Positions 35,561-47,114 of a DNA stretch of 64,000 nt are shown here, piece by piece. Origin of the DNA: Actinomucor elegans (Eukaryota; Mucoromycota; Mucoromycetes; Mucorales; Mucoraceae); contig JAMSLZ010000001.1 of assembly GCA_026027325.1 (NCBI GenBank), forward strand, positions 2,728,001-2,792,000, read 5' to 3'. Position 1 is the first letter of the stretch. Each line of letters starts with the position of its first letter. The notes beneath the pieces are model-generated. The model searched no databases and was not told the origin of the DNA. It saw nothing but the letters and a program-made list of their open reading frames with translations. The position numbers and the translations under genes were made by a program.

Positions 35561-36561
35561 ATCATGTTCCTATGTTTTTTTTTTTTTTTTTTTTTTACCA
35601 CTATATATATTTATAAGGACACAAACAAAGGAGTGTTTCTCAATTAGATCTTTATTCAGTGATATTATCGCATTAAATTTCGAGTCTTCAATTTTTTGAA
35701 ATATTGAGTTTCTTAAGTTGATTTATGATCTAGTTTGGCCTCCGGCAACTCATCACATTTCTTACTATACAAAAATACGAATATATATATAAGTACCAAT
35801 AAATGCCCTACGTCTATAGTATGCGATCATTGTTTTTAGATCCTTAAGAAAAATCCGTTGGACTTGAAAATAGGCTTAATAAAATGTCCTGACATACAAG
35901 TCGAGGAAGATTTCTTTGATTTTACGTAAAGATTAATAACAAACTCTCTTTCGACTATTTGATTTTGATTGATGTAAGTTATTGAAGGCAATACCCAAGA
36001 TTATCAGTAAGGCTCACTTTTGTAAATCTTGATGAAGGAGTACTGTATTTTGTAATGACTATATTTCACCTTGCATAGTGTACATAATCGAATTGGGCTC
36101 TATGGTGATATGTAGATCTGGTGATTGATAGATCCCGTCTACTGATTTTCGTCTAATGTCACACCTGATTATTACACATAGTTCATTTTCAGAATAAGCT
36201 AAATCTGTAATTAACTAAAAACAAGAGTACAGTGATCATTTTAGCTCGGTAATAATTAATAGTAAATTTCACATATCTCATACGATCGATAAACAGCCAA
36301 TTAACCCTAGACCTTTCCACTGATTCTTGTAAAAGCTCGCATCTAACAATTAGCTTATCCTCAATAGGATGTTTTAACAGTAGTATACAAGAGCTTAATT
36401 AAAAACTCTGGGTTCATTCACCATTTTTTCAAAGAAAAGCTCCGATGATTAACATTTTTAATAAATGGTAAGGTACACCCATTAATTTTTATACGTTTTA
36501 ATGCCTGCAAGTGTTCCAATTAAAACGCCCTTTATATTATTACTTCAATTGATGACTTGTA
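35561..36561. other. Intergenic region with repeats, no gene seen
   Basis: The gap begins with the PUF 3' UTR and a T22 run (about 35575-35596). It then contains two dispersed-repeat copies (36114-36372) and the GPI10 promoter. No ORF of interest was seen. Confidence 0.5.
36114..36372 (+). repeat. Dispersed intergenic repeat, two degenerate copies
   Basis: Copy one (about 36114-36200) has GATCTGGTGATTGATAGATC, TCGTCTAATGTCACACCTGA and GTTCATTTTCAGAATAAGCT. Copy two (about 36318-36372) has CTTGTAAAAGCTCGCATCTA then TTAGCTTATCCTCAATAGGA. An intervening AATAGTAAATTTCACATATC motif also appears after copies near 7060 and 46510, suggesting a longer ancestral unit. Confidence 0.55.
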
Positions 36562-38127
36562 ATGACGATCCAACCGCCACAGCAAACATCGACCTCTTCC
36601 TCAAAGCTCTTTGTATTCATCATTTGCCTTTTATTCCGATTTCTTAATGCATTCTTAACACGAACATACGACAATCCCGATGAATATTGGCAAGGACAAG
36701 AAGTCGCACATCACCTTGTTTTTGGCACCGGTTATTTGACTTGGGAATGGCGCGAAAAGATACGCAGCTTTGCTCATCCTCTCGTCCTTGCTAGCGTATA
36801 CAAACTTTTAGAGCTGTTGCGATTAGACGATACGTCAGTACTTGTGGCTGTACCGCGTTATTTGCAAGCCACTTTAGCAGCTATAGCCGATGTAGCTACA
36901 TATACATTAGCGAAGCAAGTCCTTGGAAACGATATTGCTTTTCCTATGGTAAAATGAAACCCTCAAGAAATAATCAAAAACACTTGCTCAATACAATTTT
37001 TTTTTTTTCAGCTGTTCACTACGTTATGTTCCTGGTTTAATTTCCATATGGCAGCACGTACACTTTCGAACAGTATGGAAATGGTATTTACCATGCTAGC
37101 ACTCAATTTTTGGCCCTTTGCTCAACAACGTGTGGGATGGCTGATGCGGTATCGCGTTGCCTTACTACTTGCTAGTATTGCTTGTATTATGCGACCTACC
37201 AACGGCTTGATCTGGCTCTTCCTTGGTTTGCATCTTATCATCACACATCGCAAACGCGTCTTGATTGCTCTCAATGCTGCTGTTATTGGTGCACTTGTGT
37301 TAGCTGCAAATGCCTGGCTTGACACGCGTCTTTATCGTTCATCCAACTGGGTCTTTACACCTCTAACTTTTTTTCAAATCAATGTTGTAAATAGTATTTC
37401 GTTATTTTACGGGGTTCATACATGGCATTGGTATCTAACTCAAGGTCTGCCTGTCATCTTTACTACCATGCTACCTATGATTGGCTATGGACTTTACAGC
37501 ATGTCTCCTGCCACAAAAGAACGAATGCGTCCCTTATTGATGCTAGTAGCCTGGGTCGTGAGCATCTACAGTTTGTTACCGCACAAGGAATTCCGATTTC
37601 TGTTTCCTGTGGTACCTGTCTTGTTGATGGTTGTTGCCTATGGCATCCAGCGGCTTCAAACAAAATGGCGCAAGCGTGTGATGTGGATGTTAGTATTGAC
37701 ACAATTACCTATGGCCTTGTATCTATCACTGTGGCATCAACGGGGCGTTGTGGACGTTATGAAATGGTTACGTGTTCAAGAAGGATCTGTCGGTGTGTTG
37801 ATGCCTTGTCATTCAACGCCTTGGTTCTCGATCATACATCAACCTAGATCTATGTGGTTTCTTACCTGTGAACCTCCATTGGCAGCTGATCCGGCATACC
37901 AAGATGAAGCAGATCGGTTCTATATGGATCCTATTGGTTTTTTGAAACTAGAAGCGCCAGAAAGAATACAAAAAAGCAAGTATTTGGTCTTGTTTGATAG
38001 TTTGGTACCGCATTTAGATGGCTATTTAGAGGCGCAAGGATTTAAAGAGTGCCAAAGATTTTTTAATAGTCACTTTCATGATGATGCGCGAAGAAGAGGC
38101 GATGTCCTTGTATACTGTCACCTCTGA
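36562..38127 (+). CDS. GPI10: GPI mannosyltransferase 3 (GPI10/PIG-B)
   Basis: Two exons, 36562-36948 and 37012-38127, encode 500 aa. It is a polytopic ER membrane protein of the GT22 family. A first TM (LFVFIICLLFRFLNAFL) leads into the luminal motif TYDNPDEYWQGQEVAHHLVF (residues 35-54), with the Asp-Glu pair expected for dolichol-P-mannose-dependent transferases, then GTGYLTWEWREKIRSFAHP. HMAARTLSNSMEMVFTMLAL, IMRPTNGLIWLFLGLH and LLPHKEFRFLFPVVPVLLMV (the conserved HKExRF motif) follow. It adds the third mannose to the GPI anchor precursor in the ER. The 3' end is convergent with the OGT-like gene 279 bp away, across an (ACT)n repeat. Confidence 0.93.
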
Positions 38128-38218
38128 ACTACGACTCATATGTATCCAACCTAATAACCTAGTTAGTTTCCCATTTAATAGACCCCATCATAAGCATATA
38201 ACCAACATACATATCCAC

Positions 38219-38276
38219 ACTATTACTACTACTACTACTACTACTATTACTATTACTATTACTATTACTGTTACTA
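38219..38276. repeat. (ACT)n/(ATT)n trinucleotide microsatellite
   Basis: Tandem ACT triplets followed by ACTATT hexamers lie between the convergent 3' ends of GPI10 and the OGT-like gene. It is probably part of one or both 3' UTRs. Confidence 0.85.
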
Positions 38277-38405
38277 CATCCTGCTTTTTTTTTAAATATA
38301 ACACTGAAAAGAAAAAGATAATTGAAATATCACTTTGTTTGGTTTTGAAAGTAATATATAAATAAGGTATCATAATAATCATATAAAAAGTAGACCAGTC
38401 TATCA

Positions 38406-41400
38406 TCATGCAGCAGCCGCATCATTCGCATCATCTGGATCTACTACCCAAATACATCCAGAAGTTCTAGTGGTAGTAGAAGAAGAAGAAGGAGAAACGT
38501 TTGTCTTGACGTCTTCAAATTCTTCAGCCGAGACCCAGCGTCGCCAAGCTTCTGTAAGTCCCCGTTCCAGATTTCGAGTCCATCTTAAAGTATCAAACAA
38601 CCGGCTCTGTTCACGAGAAAAAAACAAGCGTTTTCTCAGCTGCATCAAGCTACCATGTCCTCTACGGGTCATTGCACCATTGACCGTTTCATAGGCATAA
38701 GTTAGTGATTGAGCCCAAGCTACAGCCTTTTGTTCGTACTGCTGTTCGTTCATCACCACCATATGGTCACCTACACCTGTGGCCATAGCAATACTAGCGC
38801 CTACCCGCGAGCACATCTTGTGCATATATTTGGGCCAAGTTACAATAGGTGTTCCAGACCATAGAATATCAGCGGCAGTAGTATGTGCATTACATTCAGG
38901 TGTATCTAGAAACACATCTGCTACTCGACCTCGATGGATATGTACATGTTTAGGCGCTACATCAGTAAACACCACCCGTTGCGCTACTTGAGGGCCTGCC
39001 CAGGCATGCGCACAGCGCGTTAAATGGTGCTCACCAGCTGGAGGAAACCTTAGTAGCCAAAGGATAGCATTAGGCACCCGTTCCAAGATACGAAGCCACA
39101 TACGGAAAGTACTTGGCTCCAGCTTGTACAGTTGATTGAAATTAGCAAAGATCACTACATCATCAGGTAGGTTTGGAAACACTTGATGTCGCATCTTCCA
39201 TCGTTTCTCTTCTTCCATAGCCCACAGTGTATCTTGATCTTTAACTGAAGCATCTTGATCCTCATCGTCACGGAAACCTTGCTTATGGTCATTGACAAAA
39301 TACGAATGAGGCATGTAAATGAACTTTTCGGTATAACAGAAATCATCGGTAGGTTCCTCAGGATCCAATTCACCACCAAAATCTCCACCATTGGAAGCCG
39401 GTAGACGTTTTCGCCACACCTCGCCACTCACCATGTCAGGAGGACAGACAATAGGATCGGCAATGATCCAGTCGCACCAGCCACCGCCCAGAGTACCTGC
39501 AAATCCCATAAACGAGCATTGTACAGGACAAGGACGTGCAGCAAATATCTCATTACGAGCACCTTTAGTGTATCCATTCAAATTGACTAATACATGAATA
39601 CCATCTGCTAATAGTTTGTCAACTACTTGCATGTTGGACCATGAAGAGACATCCAAAAAATTGTCGCAGGAACGCTCAATCTTTTGTCTGTACGGAGAAT
39701 GGTCGCTGGGCGTAGTAGCGTACAAATAAATGTCAAACTTTGAAGTATCATGAAATCCAAACACAGATTGCATCAAATGAGATAGCGGATGGTTGTTGAA
39801 ATCTGAAGAAACATAAGCAATCTTCAGTCGAGGTTGAGGAGGCGGCGGAGGTGGATAGACATGAGAAGGAAGCCAGGTTGAAGTCAAGGCTGTATGAGAG
39901 ATACGTAACGCGTTACGATGAGAAATGAGTCGAATTTGACGTGCACTCAGAGGATAAGTGAATGTATGAAAAGGCAATACAGTCGGGACAGGTGGAGTGG
40001 GTAAATTGGCTGGAATTAAAGGACGAGCGTATTTTTCGGCAGAAGCTAATGTCACCACAATCTTTGAGGATTTGTTAGTAGCATAGGCTTCCATGTACCA
40101 TGCATGCTGCAATCGTCGCATTATCCGCTCAATCAATCGAATCAACCATCCACCTTCGTCTTTCTTGATGGTATTCTCACTTCGAAAGAAATCCAAGCGG
40201 GATTTCCATACGAGCGCACTTTCTGAAGCGTGACAATCTGTCAACATACGTTGTACTAAAGTTTCACCTACTGTTTTACCGCCGATTGAAGTTTGAAGTA
40301 TACCAGCACCCCATGAAGCTCCTTCATCCAATTGTTTCTCGACAATCTCCACTACATGCGCAATCCATCCAGCTTGAGTACCATTCGCAGCAAAGTAATT
40401 ACCAAACTGATCCACACTGGCTTCGTTTCCAACAGCACCACGACCACGCCAATCACACACACCACTGAGTGAATTGACAAGGCCGCAAACGGCATCTACA
40501 AAGTTAGGGTTGACTTCTACAGCGCGTCGATACCACTGCACAGATTCTTGCACTCGACCAAGATCCTTGATGGCGTTTCCTAGATTGGCTAACGCGACGT
40601 CGAAGCGAGGATTGTATTCAACAGCCTTTTCATACATACTGACAGCTTCATTGAGATGACCCATGTCTTTAAGTAAAGAACCAAGGTTAGTGTATAGGTG
40701 AGGATGACGAGGGTCCAATTGAAGGCCGTACATGTAGTATTGCATCGCCAACATGGTGCCTGTGAGTAGCTGGTTGTTGGTTGTGTTAATCTTGACAGCT
40801 GAGGCAGCTACTGTAACAGAGATATTACTCAGAATGATACCCAAGTTATTGGCTGTGGATGGACTTGGATGTAATGCTATACTAAGGTAGTAAAGTGGTA
40901 ATAATGTAGATAAGCTAGGTTGATACGTAGTGCCGTTGTAAGTGGCAGCGGCTGCAACCAAAGCAGGTGTAGAAGGGTTCATGAGGTCTTGAAAGAGCTT
41001 GGCAAGTGTTAATAAAATGGTGGAAGTGGTTTGGTTAGTTTGCTGGACAGTCTCATTGCTATTCGTAGAAGTTGCTGCTGTTGTTGCTAGAGCTGGTAAC
41101 ATGCCGCTTGTAGTTGGAAATAGGATTTGCAATATACGAATAGACTGTTCAGGTTGTAACAAGACTAATGGAATAGATTCCTTATTATCTACTGAACGAT
41201 TGCAAGCAAAGACGATCAAATGACAGATAGAAATCAAATCTATACCACCAAAGGCTAGTTCCAAACCTTTTTCGTATTCCTTCTGAGCACCTTGTATATC
41301 ACCCAACGCGTATTTCAAGTTGCCCTTCGCATAGAATAGGTTTTGCAAACGAGGCAGTTGATGTATAGGCAGCTGGTTTGGTATTTTAAGTCCACTTCTT

Positions 41401-42548
41401 TGATGACTGTAAAAGAAAAATTTCTCTACAAACTCGCAAACAACAAGGGCTTCTTTGTACCGAGGCACTTCTTGATTCTTTTTGTCAGCACAAAGTACAC
41501 CCACTAAATTTTCTACAGCGTCCCAATACCCAGGACGTAATTTGACAGCCTGATACCACCATCGCTCAGCTTCTGCCGTTTTGCCCATAGAACGCAATGT
41601 AGTACCAATATTACTCATGGCTTCAACATAGTTGGCGTCGTATTTGAGGATAAGTTGATTGAATCTTAGTGAAGATTGATAATCTTGATAAGAATAATAA
41701 ACACAAGCCAATAATAGCAATGTAGGTAGATGCGTTGGATAAGCGTCATGTAGTGAATGCAATAAAGGTAAAAGATACGGCGTTTGTGGGTAAGTAGAAT
41801 ATAAATGATGTGCATATTGTAATAAGGATTCTCGCCATTCTTCATTAGTATTGTTGTTGATGGATTGATGCAAAGAGGATGATAAGGTGGATGCAGTGGA
41901 TGAAGAAGCAATAGCAGCAGCGGCAGCCGAAGCAGCAGCAGCAGCAGCATTTAAGAATGAATTGCTGGTTGCAGCTGCTGCACTTATACTGGAATAAGGT
42001 CGTTTGTTTGCTCGAAGCTGTTGCTGATAATTGAAATACTCAGTCTGTTGCTGCTGTCTTGTTCTTTGGTAATAGTCAGGATCTACTCTGCTAGACAAAT
42101 ATTGTCGTTTTTTGGGGTCGTAATAATGATTGACCCAACCATTCTTTTCGTAATAATAACTTGATAATGTAGGTGATTGAGGTGGTACCATAATAGAAGG
42201 AATAAATTGCTGCTGCTGCTGTTGTTGCTGTTGTTGCTGTTGTTGTTGTTGTTGTTGTTGTTGCTGCTGCTGTTGCTGTTGGAGTAACTGTTCTTGAAGC
42301 TGCTGTTGCTGTAATAGCAAGTGCTGCTGCTGCAAGTCTGGATAATGAATAGTACTGTTACTGCTGTCTAACAAAAGGCCTTGTTGGTTTAATAGGAAGG
42401 CTTGTTGAAGTCGAGGTGACAATAACTCTTGCTGAAAATAAGCAAAAGCTGCAGGATCGTCATGACTAAAGTACTACAAGATGTTAGTTGATTAGTTGAA
42501 TGGTATCATTTAAAAATACTGTACTGTAGGTAACTGCTGTCTTGTCAT
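38406..42548 (-). CDS. GT41 O-linked GlcNAc transferase-like protein (TPR + OGT catalytic domain)
   Basis: Two exons, 42525-42548 (MTRQQLPT) and 38406-42473, encode 1363 aa. A Gln-rich N-terminus (42199-42340) and an Ala-rich stretch precede TPR repeats, e.g. AMSNIGTTLRSMGKTAEAER, HLYTNLGSLLKDMGHLNEAV, SMYEKAVEYNPRFDVALANL and GNAIKDLGRVQESVQWYRRA. The catalytic half has KIAYVSSDFNNHPLSHLMQS with the conserved His of human OGT (H498), DGIHVLVNLNGYTKGARNEI, FANFNQLYKLEPSTFRMWLR with the UDP-site Lys, and HIHRGRVADVFLDTPECNAH followed by TTAADILWSGTPIVTWP. The family transfers GlcNAc (or fucose in SPINDLY) to Ser/Thr in nucleus and cytosol; motifs here are nearer OGT. An insertion of about 60 acidic residues interrupts the intervening and catalytic region (GGDFGGELDPEEPTDDF onward). 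Confidence 0.93.
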
Positions 42549-42702
42549 ATCTATATTTTTATTGCTGTGTCTGTTATGATAATGAAAGGGTATAGGTTCT
42601 GGCTTATCAACCATGCTATGTTGAAAAACCTTAAGGGAAAAGAAAGAACTAGTCTAAAAAAACTTTTTTTACGTCATTTTATATAATTAAACGCATATTT
42701 AT

Positions 42703-43575
42703 TTACTGCAATAGTTTTTGATAACAAGCTTGGCTGCAGGCTTTGAATTGCAGTGGCACTTTTGGGTGATCGCCTGCTCGCTTGATAATCCTTAGATGGT
42801 CTTGATATAATACACAAGAACAGACAAAACACCGTTCAACAAGTCTCTTTTCATCTATGAGCAATCTGGATTTATCCACTAATAATACAGGCAAACTCGT
42901 CTCTAATATAGCCCTTCTTGATTCCAGATCTGTATTACATAACTGGCCAATGGTTTGTATACAAATATCTTTAAGTGAGATCAACACAGTTTCAGTAGTT
43001 TCAGTAGCTGTAAACGGATTGTTCTCGATCCATAAATTTTTTAAATGCCCTAGGCTTAATATCTCACTTGGCAGCCATTCCAGACGATTATCAGTAGCAT
43101 CCAACACCACCAGTTTTTCTAAATTACCTATCTGTGTAGGTAAACTGCATATCTGATTATCGTGTATAAACAATTCGCGTAAATTCGAAAGTAAACCAAT
43201 TTGTTCTGGTATGGTTTCTAGCTGATTACTACCGAGATTCAACTCTTGCAAGTTACTTAGTCGCCATAATTCTTTGGGTAACGTCTTGAGGTTATTGTTC
43301 TGCAACAATAACGAAGATAAATGCTCTAAATAAGGCACGGCTGGAGAAGCAATACGCTATTAAAACGCGTAAGTTATAATAACTATTTTTTTTTTTGTTT
43401 GCGCCGTTACCAGTTCATCTACTTTTTGAAAAGCCAAGTAAGCTTTATTTGTAAAACTAATCGTGTCAATGGGTACTCGTTTCTGTTCTTGTTTCTGCTC
43501 ATATAAAGTAGCTATACAGCCATTCATGTGCCAAAGTACAACTGACTTAAATTCATTTTTTACTGCAATGGACAT
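42703..43575 (-). CDS. Leucine-rich repeat protein, unknown function
   Basis: Two exons, 43411-43575 and 42703-43356, encode 272 aa. After about 55 residues (MSIAVKNEFKSVVLWHMNGC) there are five typical LRRs: LSSLLLQNNNLKTLPKELW, RLSNLQELNLGSNQLETIPE, SNLRELFIHDNQICSLPTQ, KLVVLDATDNRLEWLPSEI and HLKNLWIENNPFTATETTE. A C-terminal region with paired Cys (RCFVCSCVLYQDH and FKACSQACYQKL) could bind a metal. The repeats resemble the small SDS22/LRRIQ-type family, which scaffolds protein interactions. No signal peptide or TM segment is seen. The stop lies 154 bp from the OGT start, on the same strand. Confidence 0.85.
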
Positions 43576-44303
43576 TGATAATTGTCATTGGTTTGTCTTC
43601 TTCAAAAGGATACAGATGCTTGACAAAAAAAAAGCTTTAATACACTCCAAAAGAGCAAGAGGAGCTTCTTTTATTTAAAACGCAGCAAATTAGATTAATC
43701 GTTGAAGATCCTGAGCTTTGAATACTTAATGATTAATACAAATTTTTATTTTGTTTATTGTATAATAAAGTAACATAGTATACTTGCAATGATTTAGAAC
43801 AAAAATAATGTATTTCCAAATAATACTTTCTGGTTGTCGTAGCAACTGTGTCGTTAAACTCAGTATGTTGATCGGAATTTAAACTGTCTTTTGTTTTGAT
43901 TACTTGCAGTGTAGTCGCGAAGCCAATGGAAGTTTTTTAAATTGAGGGACAGAAGATAACATTTCAAAGGACGGTCCATACTTTCCTTATAACTTAACAG
44001 TAGAACATAAATGAGTATTTTGAGTAATGATTATGGTGTTATCGATTCATTTATTCAAGTTGTGTGATCCAATAGCAAATTACTTCCCAAAACAACCATT
44101 TATGTACGACTATTGAGTAAAGTGCCTCCGCTGTCAATTGGGTATTTCTGAAAGAAATTAATTGAATATTTACCATTTTGTTGAGTCGAACTTGGTTAAA
44201 AAGATAATACTTGATTAATACTAAATGCGTCGATTACGTCTTTGCTAAATATTGCGAGCCTATAAAAATTACTAACGTTCACTACTTGTCTCCAATTCAC
44301 CAT

Positions 44304-44627
44304 TCATATTAATGCTGCTGCATTGATATCCATCTTATAATCAAGACAGTTGCTTGTGTCTTGGTTATTGGCTACAGCATTTGAGAGATTGGCGGTTTTA
44401 GTATGTTGTTTTGACAATAGTAATCTATGCATAAAGGTGCAGACAAAATCTGCAGCCTCTGATGGAATTTTCATATTATAGTTATACAGATTTGGGATCA
44501 ATTCGACAATAACACTGTTAATTCTGTATTCGTTTTCACTTACTTCCTCAGAAATCGCCACCAAACGGATTTTCAGTTGTATCTCGCTAATATCGGCATT
44601 ATTATATTGTTGGGTGTTTGTATTCAT
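44304..44627 (-). CDS. Hypothetical small protein, 107 aa
   Basis: The ORF begins MNTNTQQYNNADISEIQLKI from an ATG preceded by nine A residues and ends KMDINAAALI. It has a balanced composition with Glu/Ile/Leu-rich segments (RLVAISEEVSENEYRINSVI, then VELIPNLYNYNMKIPSEAAD), so it reads more like a real protein than nearby chance ORFs. No domain, signal or TM segment is recognised, and no splice partner is evident. It lies near transposon debris and may be a gene fragment. Confidence 0.35.
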   Translation of the reverse strand: MNTNTQQYNNADISEIQLKIRLVAISEEVSENEYRINSVIVELIPNLYNYNMKIPSEAADFVCTFMHRLLLSKQHTKTANLSNAVANNQDTSNCLDYKMDINAAALI

Positions 44628-45164
44628 TTTCAAAAAAAAACAGAATTGAAACATTTGTGTTGATAGCGCAATTCATGATGTTGGAGTGTATTTCCTGCAA
44701 AAGCTGGGGACTAAAATACTTTTGAAAATGGAAAAATGAGAATACTGGACATGGATAAAATTTTGTTCCAATGCAAGATTAGTTATTTTTGGTTTTTCAA
44801 CACAAAAGCATTGACATTAATAAATTTTTATAAATATATTTCTCCTGCATGCTTCAATGATTATACGTAGATAACTATTCAATAGGAGAACCTTCAAGGA
44901 TATGCAATTGGTGGTTTACATGTAAAGTAAACCCTGATTTTGTGTGAAATGTACTGTTACCTGAGATGCACGCAAATTTGACAATTACACTAATATCCTT
45001 GTTCTTGCACTCTTAAATGATTTTTTTTTATTATTGTTATAGACATATACACTAGCGCCATGGTTCTTCATGCCTAGTTTTTCAACACTTCTCTTGTTGT
45101 GTTTAGGGTAAATGCGTGCTCTTGCTTTTGGGGATGTTGCATGTTCAATATCTCAAAATGAACA

Positions 45165-45840
45165 CTCCTGAAAGAAGTGCATGCATTTGAGCATTCTGGA
45201 TCGCAAACAATCGTTCGTGATATACACTCATAAGGTCTTCATTGGACGAATATCTATGCATAAGCTAAAGGCGCTGCTAGATCGTGTATTGAATGTCAAA
45301 AGTATGGCATTAGTAAAGGAGACTACTATCCAGTGTCTAATGTTATGGCTAGCCGATTATTTAATCATATTATTATTGACTTGGCAAGACTTTTCGATGT
45401 TTCCGAAGATGATTATGTCTACATATTGTGTATAGCAGGCATTTACTCAAATTTGTTATTCTCATATCTCTGAGGAACGAGCAGTCTATTACAGCTACAA
45501 AAGAGTTGATGGAAATCTATGGTGATTTTGGCGTTTCATGTAGTTGTCAGTCTGATGAATGGCCTAAGATTCAAGGACACTATAGTGAACAGTATTCTAA
45601 AGAATCTAGGTATTCGTAAAAATTATACTACACCATATCATCCTTGAGCAAATGAAGCAACTAAAAATGCGGTTTGTACAGCAACTAAGCTTATAACTAT
45701 TACTTTTTGTATGTATAAAAACATGGAATGAATACGCACCTACTCTTTGCATTATTAGCTTATACTTTATTAGAAAATATCTTTGAAGTGGAATACAGGT
45801 TATAAAAAAACATGCGCATAAATTACCCAAATATGTTTCT
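45165..45840 (+). mobile_element. Degenerate Ty3/gypsy retrotransposon integrase fragment
   Basis: Translating across stops and frame changes gives the order of a gypsy integrase. An HHCC zinc finger region (EVHAFEHSGSQTIVRDIHS, then ARSCIECQKYGISKGDYYPV) comes first. NHIIIDLARLF follows, with the first Asp of the DDE core, then KELMEIYGDFGVSCSCQSDE with the second. Last comes GIRKNYTTPYHP, a stop, and ANEAT, equivalent to the conserved TTPYHPQANG motif. Several in-frame stops (for example at the P-stop-A site near 45640) and at least two frameshifts show it is dead. No LTRs, RT or gag are recognised nearby. Confidence 0.85.
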
Positions 45841-46379
45841 AAAGTTATATCATTCAGGAATTTAGGACAAAGACTAATACGTTTGAATATATTTTTTGCA
45901 ACTCATACAACATTTTAAAGAGAGCATTTTTAGTAAAATATATTTTAATAATACAAAGAGTGCGTGCGTATTATTTTCATGTTTTTATATATAAAAAAAA
46001 CTAATGTTTATAAGCGTAAAGTCGAAATACAGGATGTTGAACAAGTCTTTATTTTAATAGAGCGTTTCAGGTAATTACTACACCATTGGGGCCACAGTTC
46101 GATATTATAGAAAAATTGTCATTTGAATTATTATTAAGCTGCTTTGCTTATACAAAAAAAAAGAAAAAAAAAACCAAAGGGTTAATGCAATACATAGAAC
46201 TGAGCCTTTGTGATCTTGAAAAAAAAAGTGTCATGGTTTTATGCAGCACCAAAAAAGTGGTGGTCGCTAATACATGTTCAAAATGAACTATTTCATCTAC
46301 TATACCATTTATTTTTCAAAAGAATAAGATCCACACTATACAATAATGACTGGTAAGGAGTTGCTTACATTTCACAAGA

Positions 46380-46640
46380 TCTAGGTGTAATGATCAATAG
46401 ATCTCTTGACCGATTTTAGTCAAATATCGCATTGGATACATAAGGCATGTTCATGATGAACTATTTGATACGCTGGAACATTTGATTAACTGAATAGTTT
46501 ATTTGTAATAGTAAATTGCATACATTGCTTAAAAATGGACAACACACGCTAATTAAAACATGATTGCCGATCTCAGACTGACGCAATATCGAATTAGCAT
46601 TCCATGCTCAAAATGAGTTACTGCATTGGATAAACCTTCA
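46380..46640 (+). repeat. Dispersed intergenic repeat, two copies
   Basis: Copy one (about 46380-46465) has GATCAATAGATCTCTTGACC, shared almost exactly with the copy at 6930, then GTCAAATATCGCATTGGATA and GTTCATGATGAACTATTTGA. Copy two (about 46568-46640) has GATTGCCGATCTCAGACTGA, CGCAATATCGAATTAG and TGCTCAAAATGAGTTACTGC. A TAATAGTAAATTGCATACAT spacer motif lies between them, as at 7050 and 36260. Confidence 0.6.
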
Positions 46641-47114
46641 ATCTAACTTTACTAGTTCTCTTTCGTTAACACTCTATTCACTTTTTTTATGCCTGCTTTC
46701 ATTGCCACTAGCTAAAGTTTCTTGCAAGACAAACTATCTCATAGCTGGAAAAAAAAACATTGACTCGATCGAAAATCAACCGGTGCAGACGGCCAAGGTA
46801 GCGATATAACACCAATGTTACCCTAATAAATGGTTTCGTTTTATGCTCTGATGTTTTTTTTCTTTCGAATTTTCTTCCGAAGCTTGGGTATACAAATGAC
46901 ACACCAAGTTCCAGGTCTAATCGTACCACACTCTTGTGTTCCCCCCATGAGCCTTTTTTAGTCGCAGCTCAAGCTATGGACCAAATAGTATTTAATAATC
47001 ATAAATACTGGATTTTCCCCACATAATAAGCATTATTTAAACCGCTTTTTCTTTTTTCTTTTTTCCGTTTTTTATTTTTATTTTTTTTAACTATTACACT
47101 CCCCACTCTAAACA

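Larger units (their letters stand above)
43576..47114. other. Gene-poor interval with transposon debris and repeats
   Basis: This 3.5-kb gap is AT-rich. It holds a possible small ORF at 44304-44627, a decayed Ty3/gypsy integrase at about 45165-45840 and dispersed-repeat copies at 46380-46640. The rest shows nothing recognisable. The acyl-CoA dehydrogenase promoter with T-rich tracts occupies 47040-47114. Confidence 0.55.

Noticed and set aside
38219..38276. Trinucleotide array considered as a CRISPR-like or satellite element
   Set aside because: It is a simple ACT/ATT microsatellite with no spacers.
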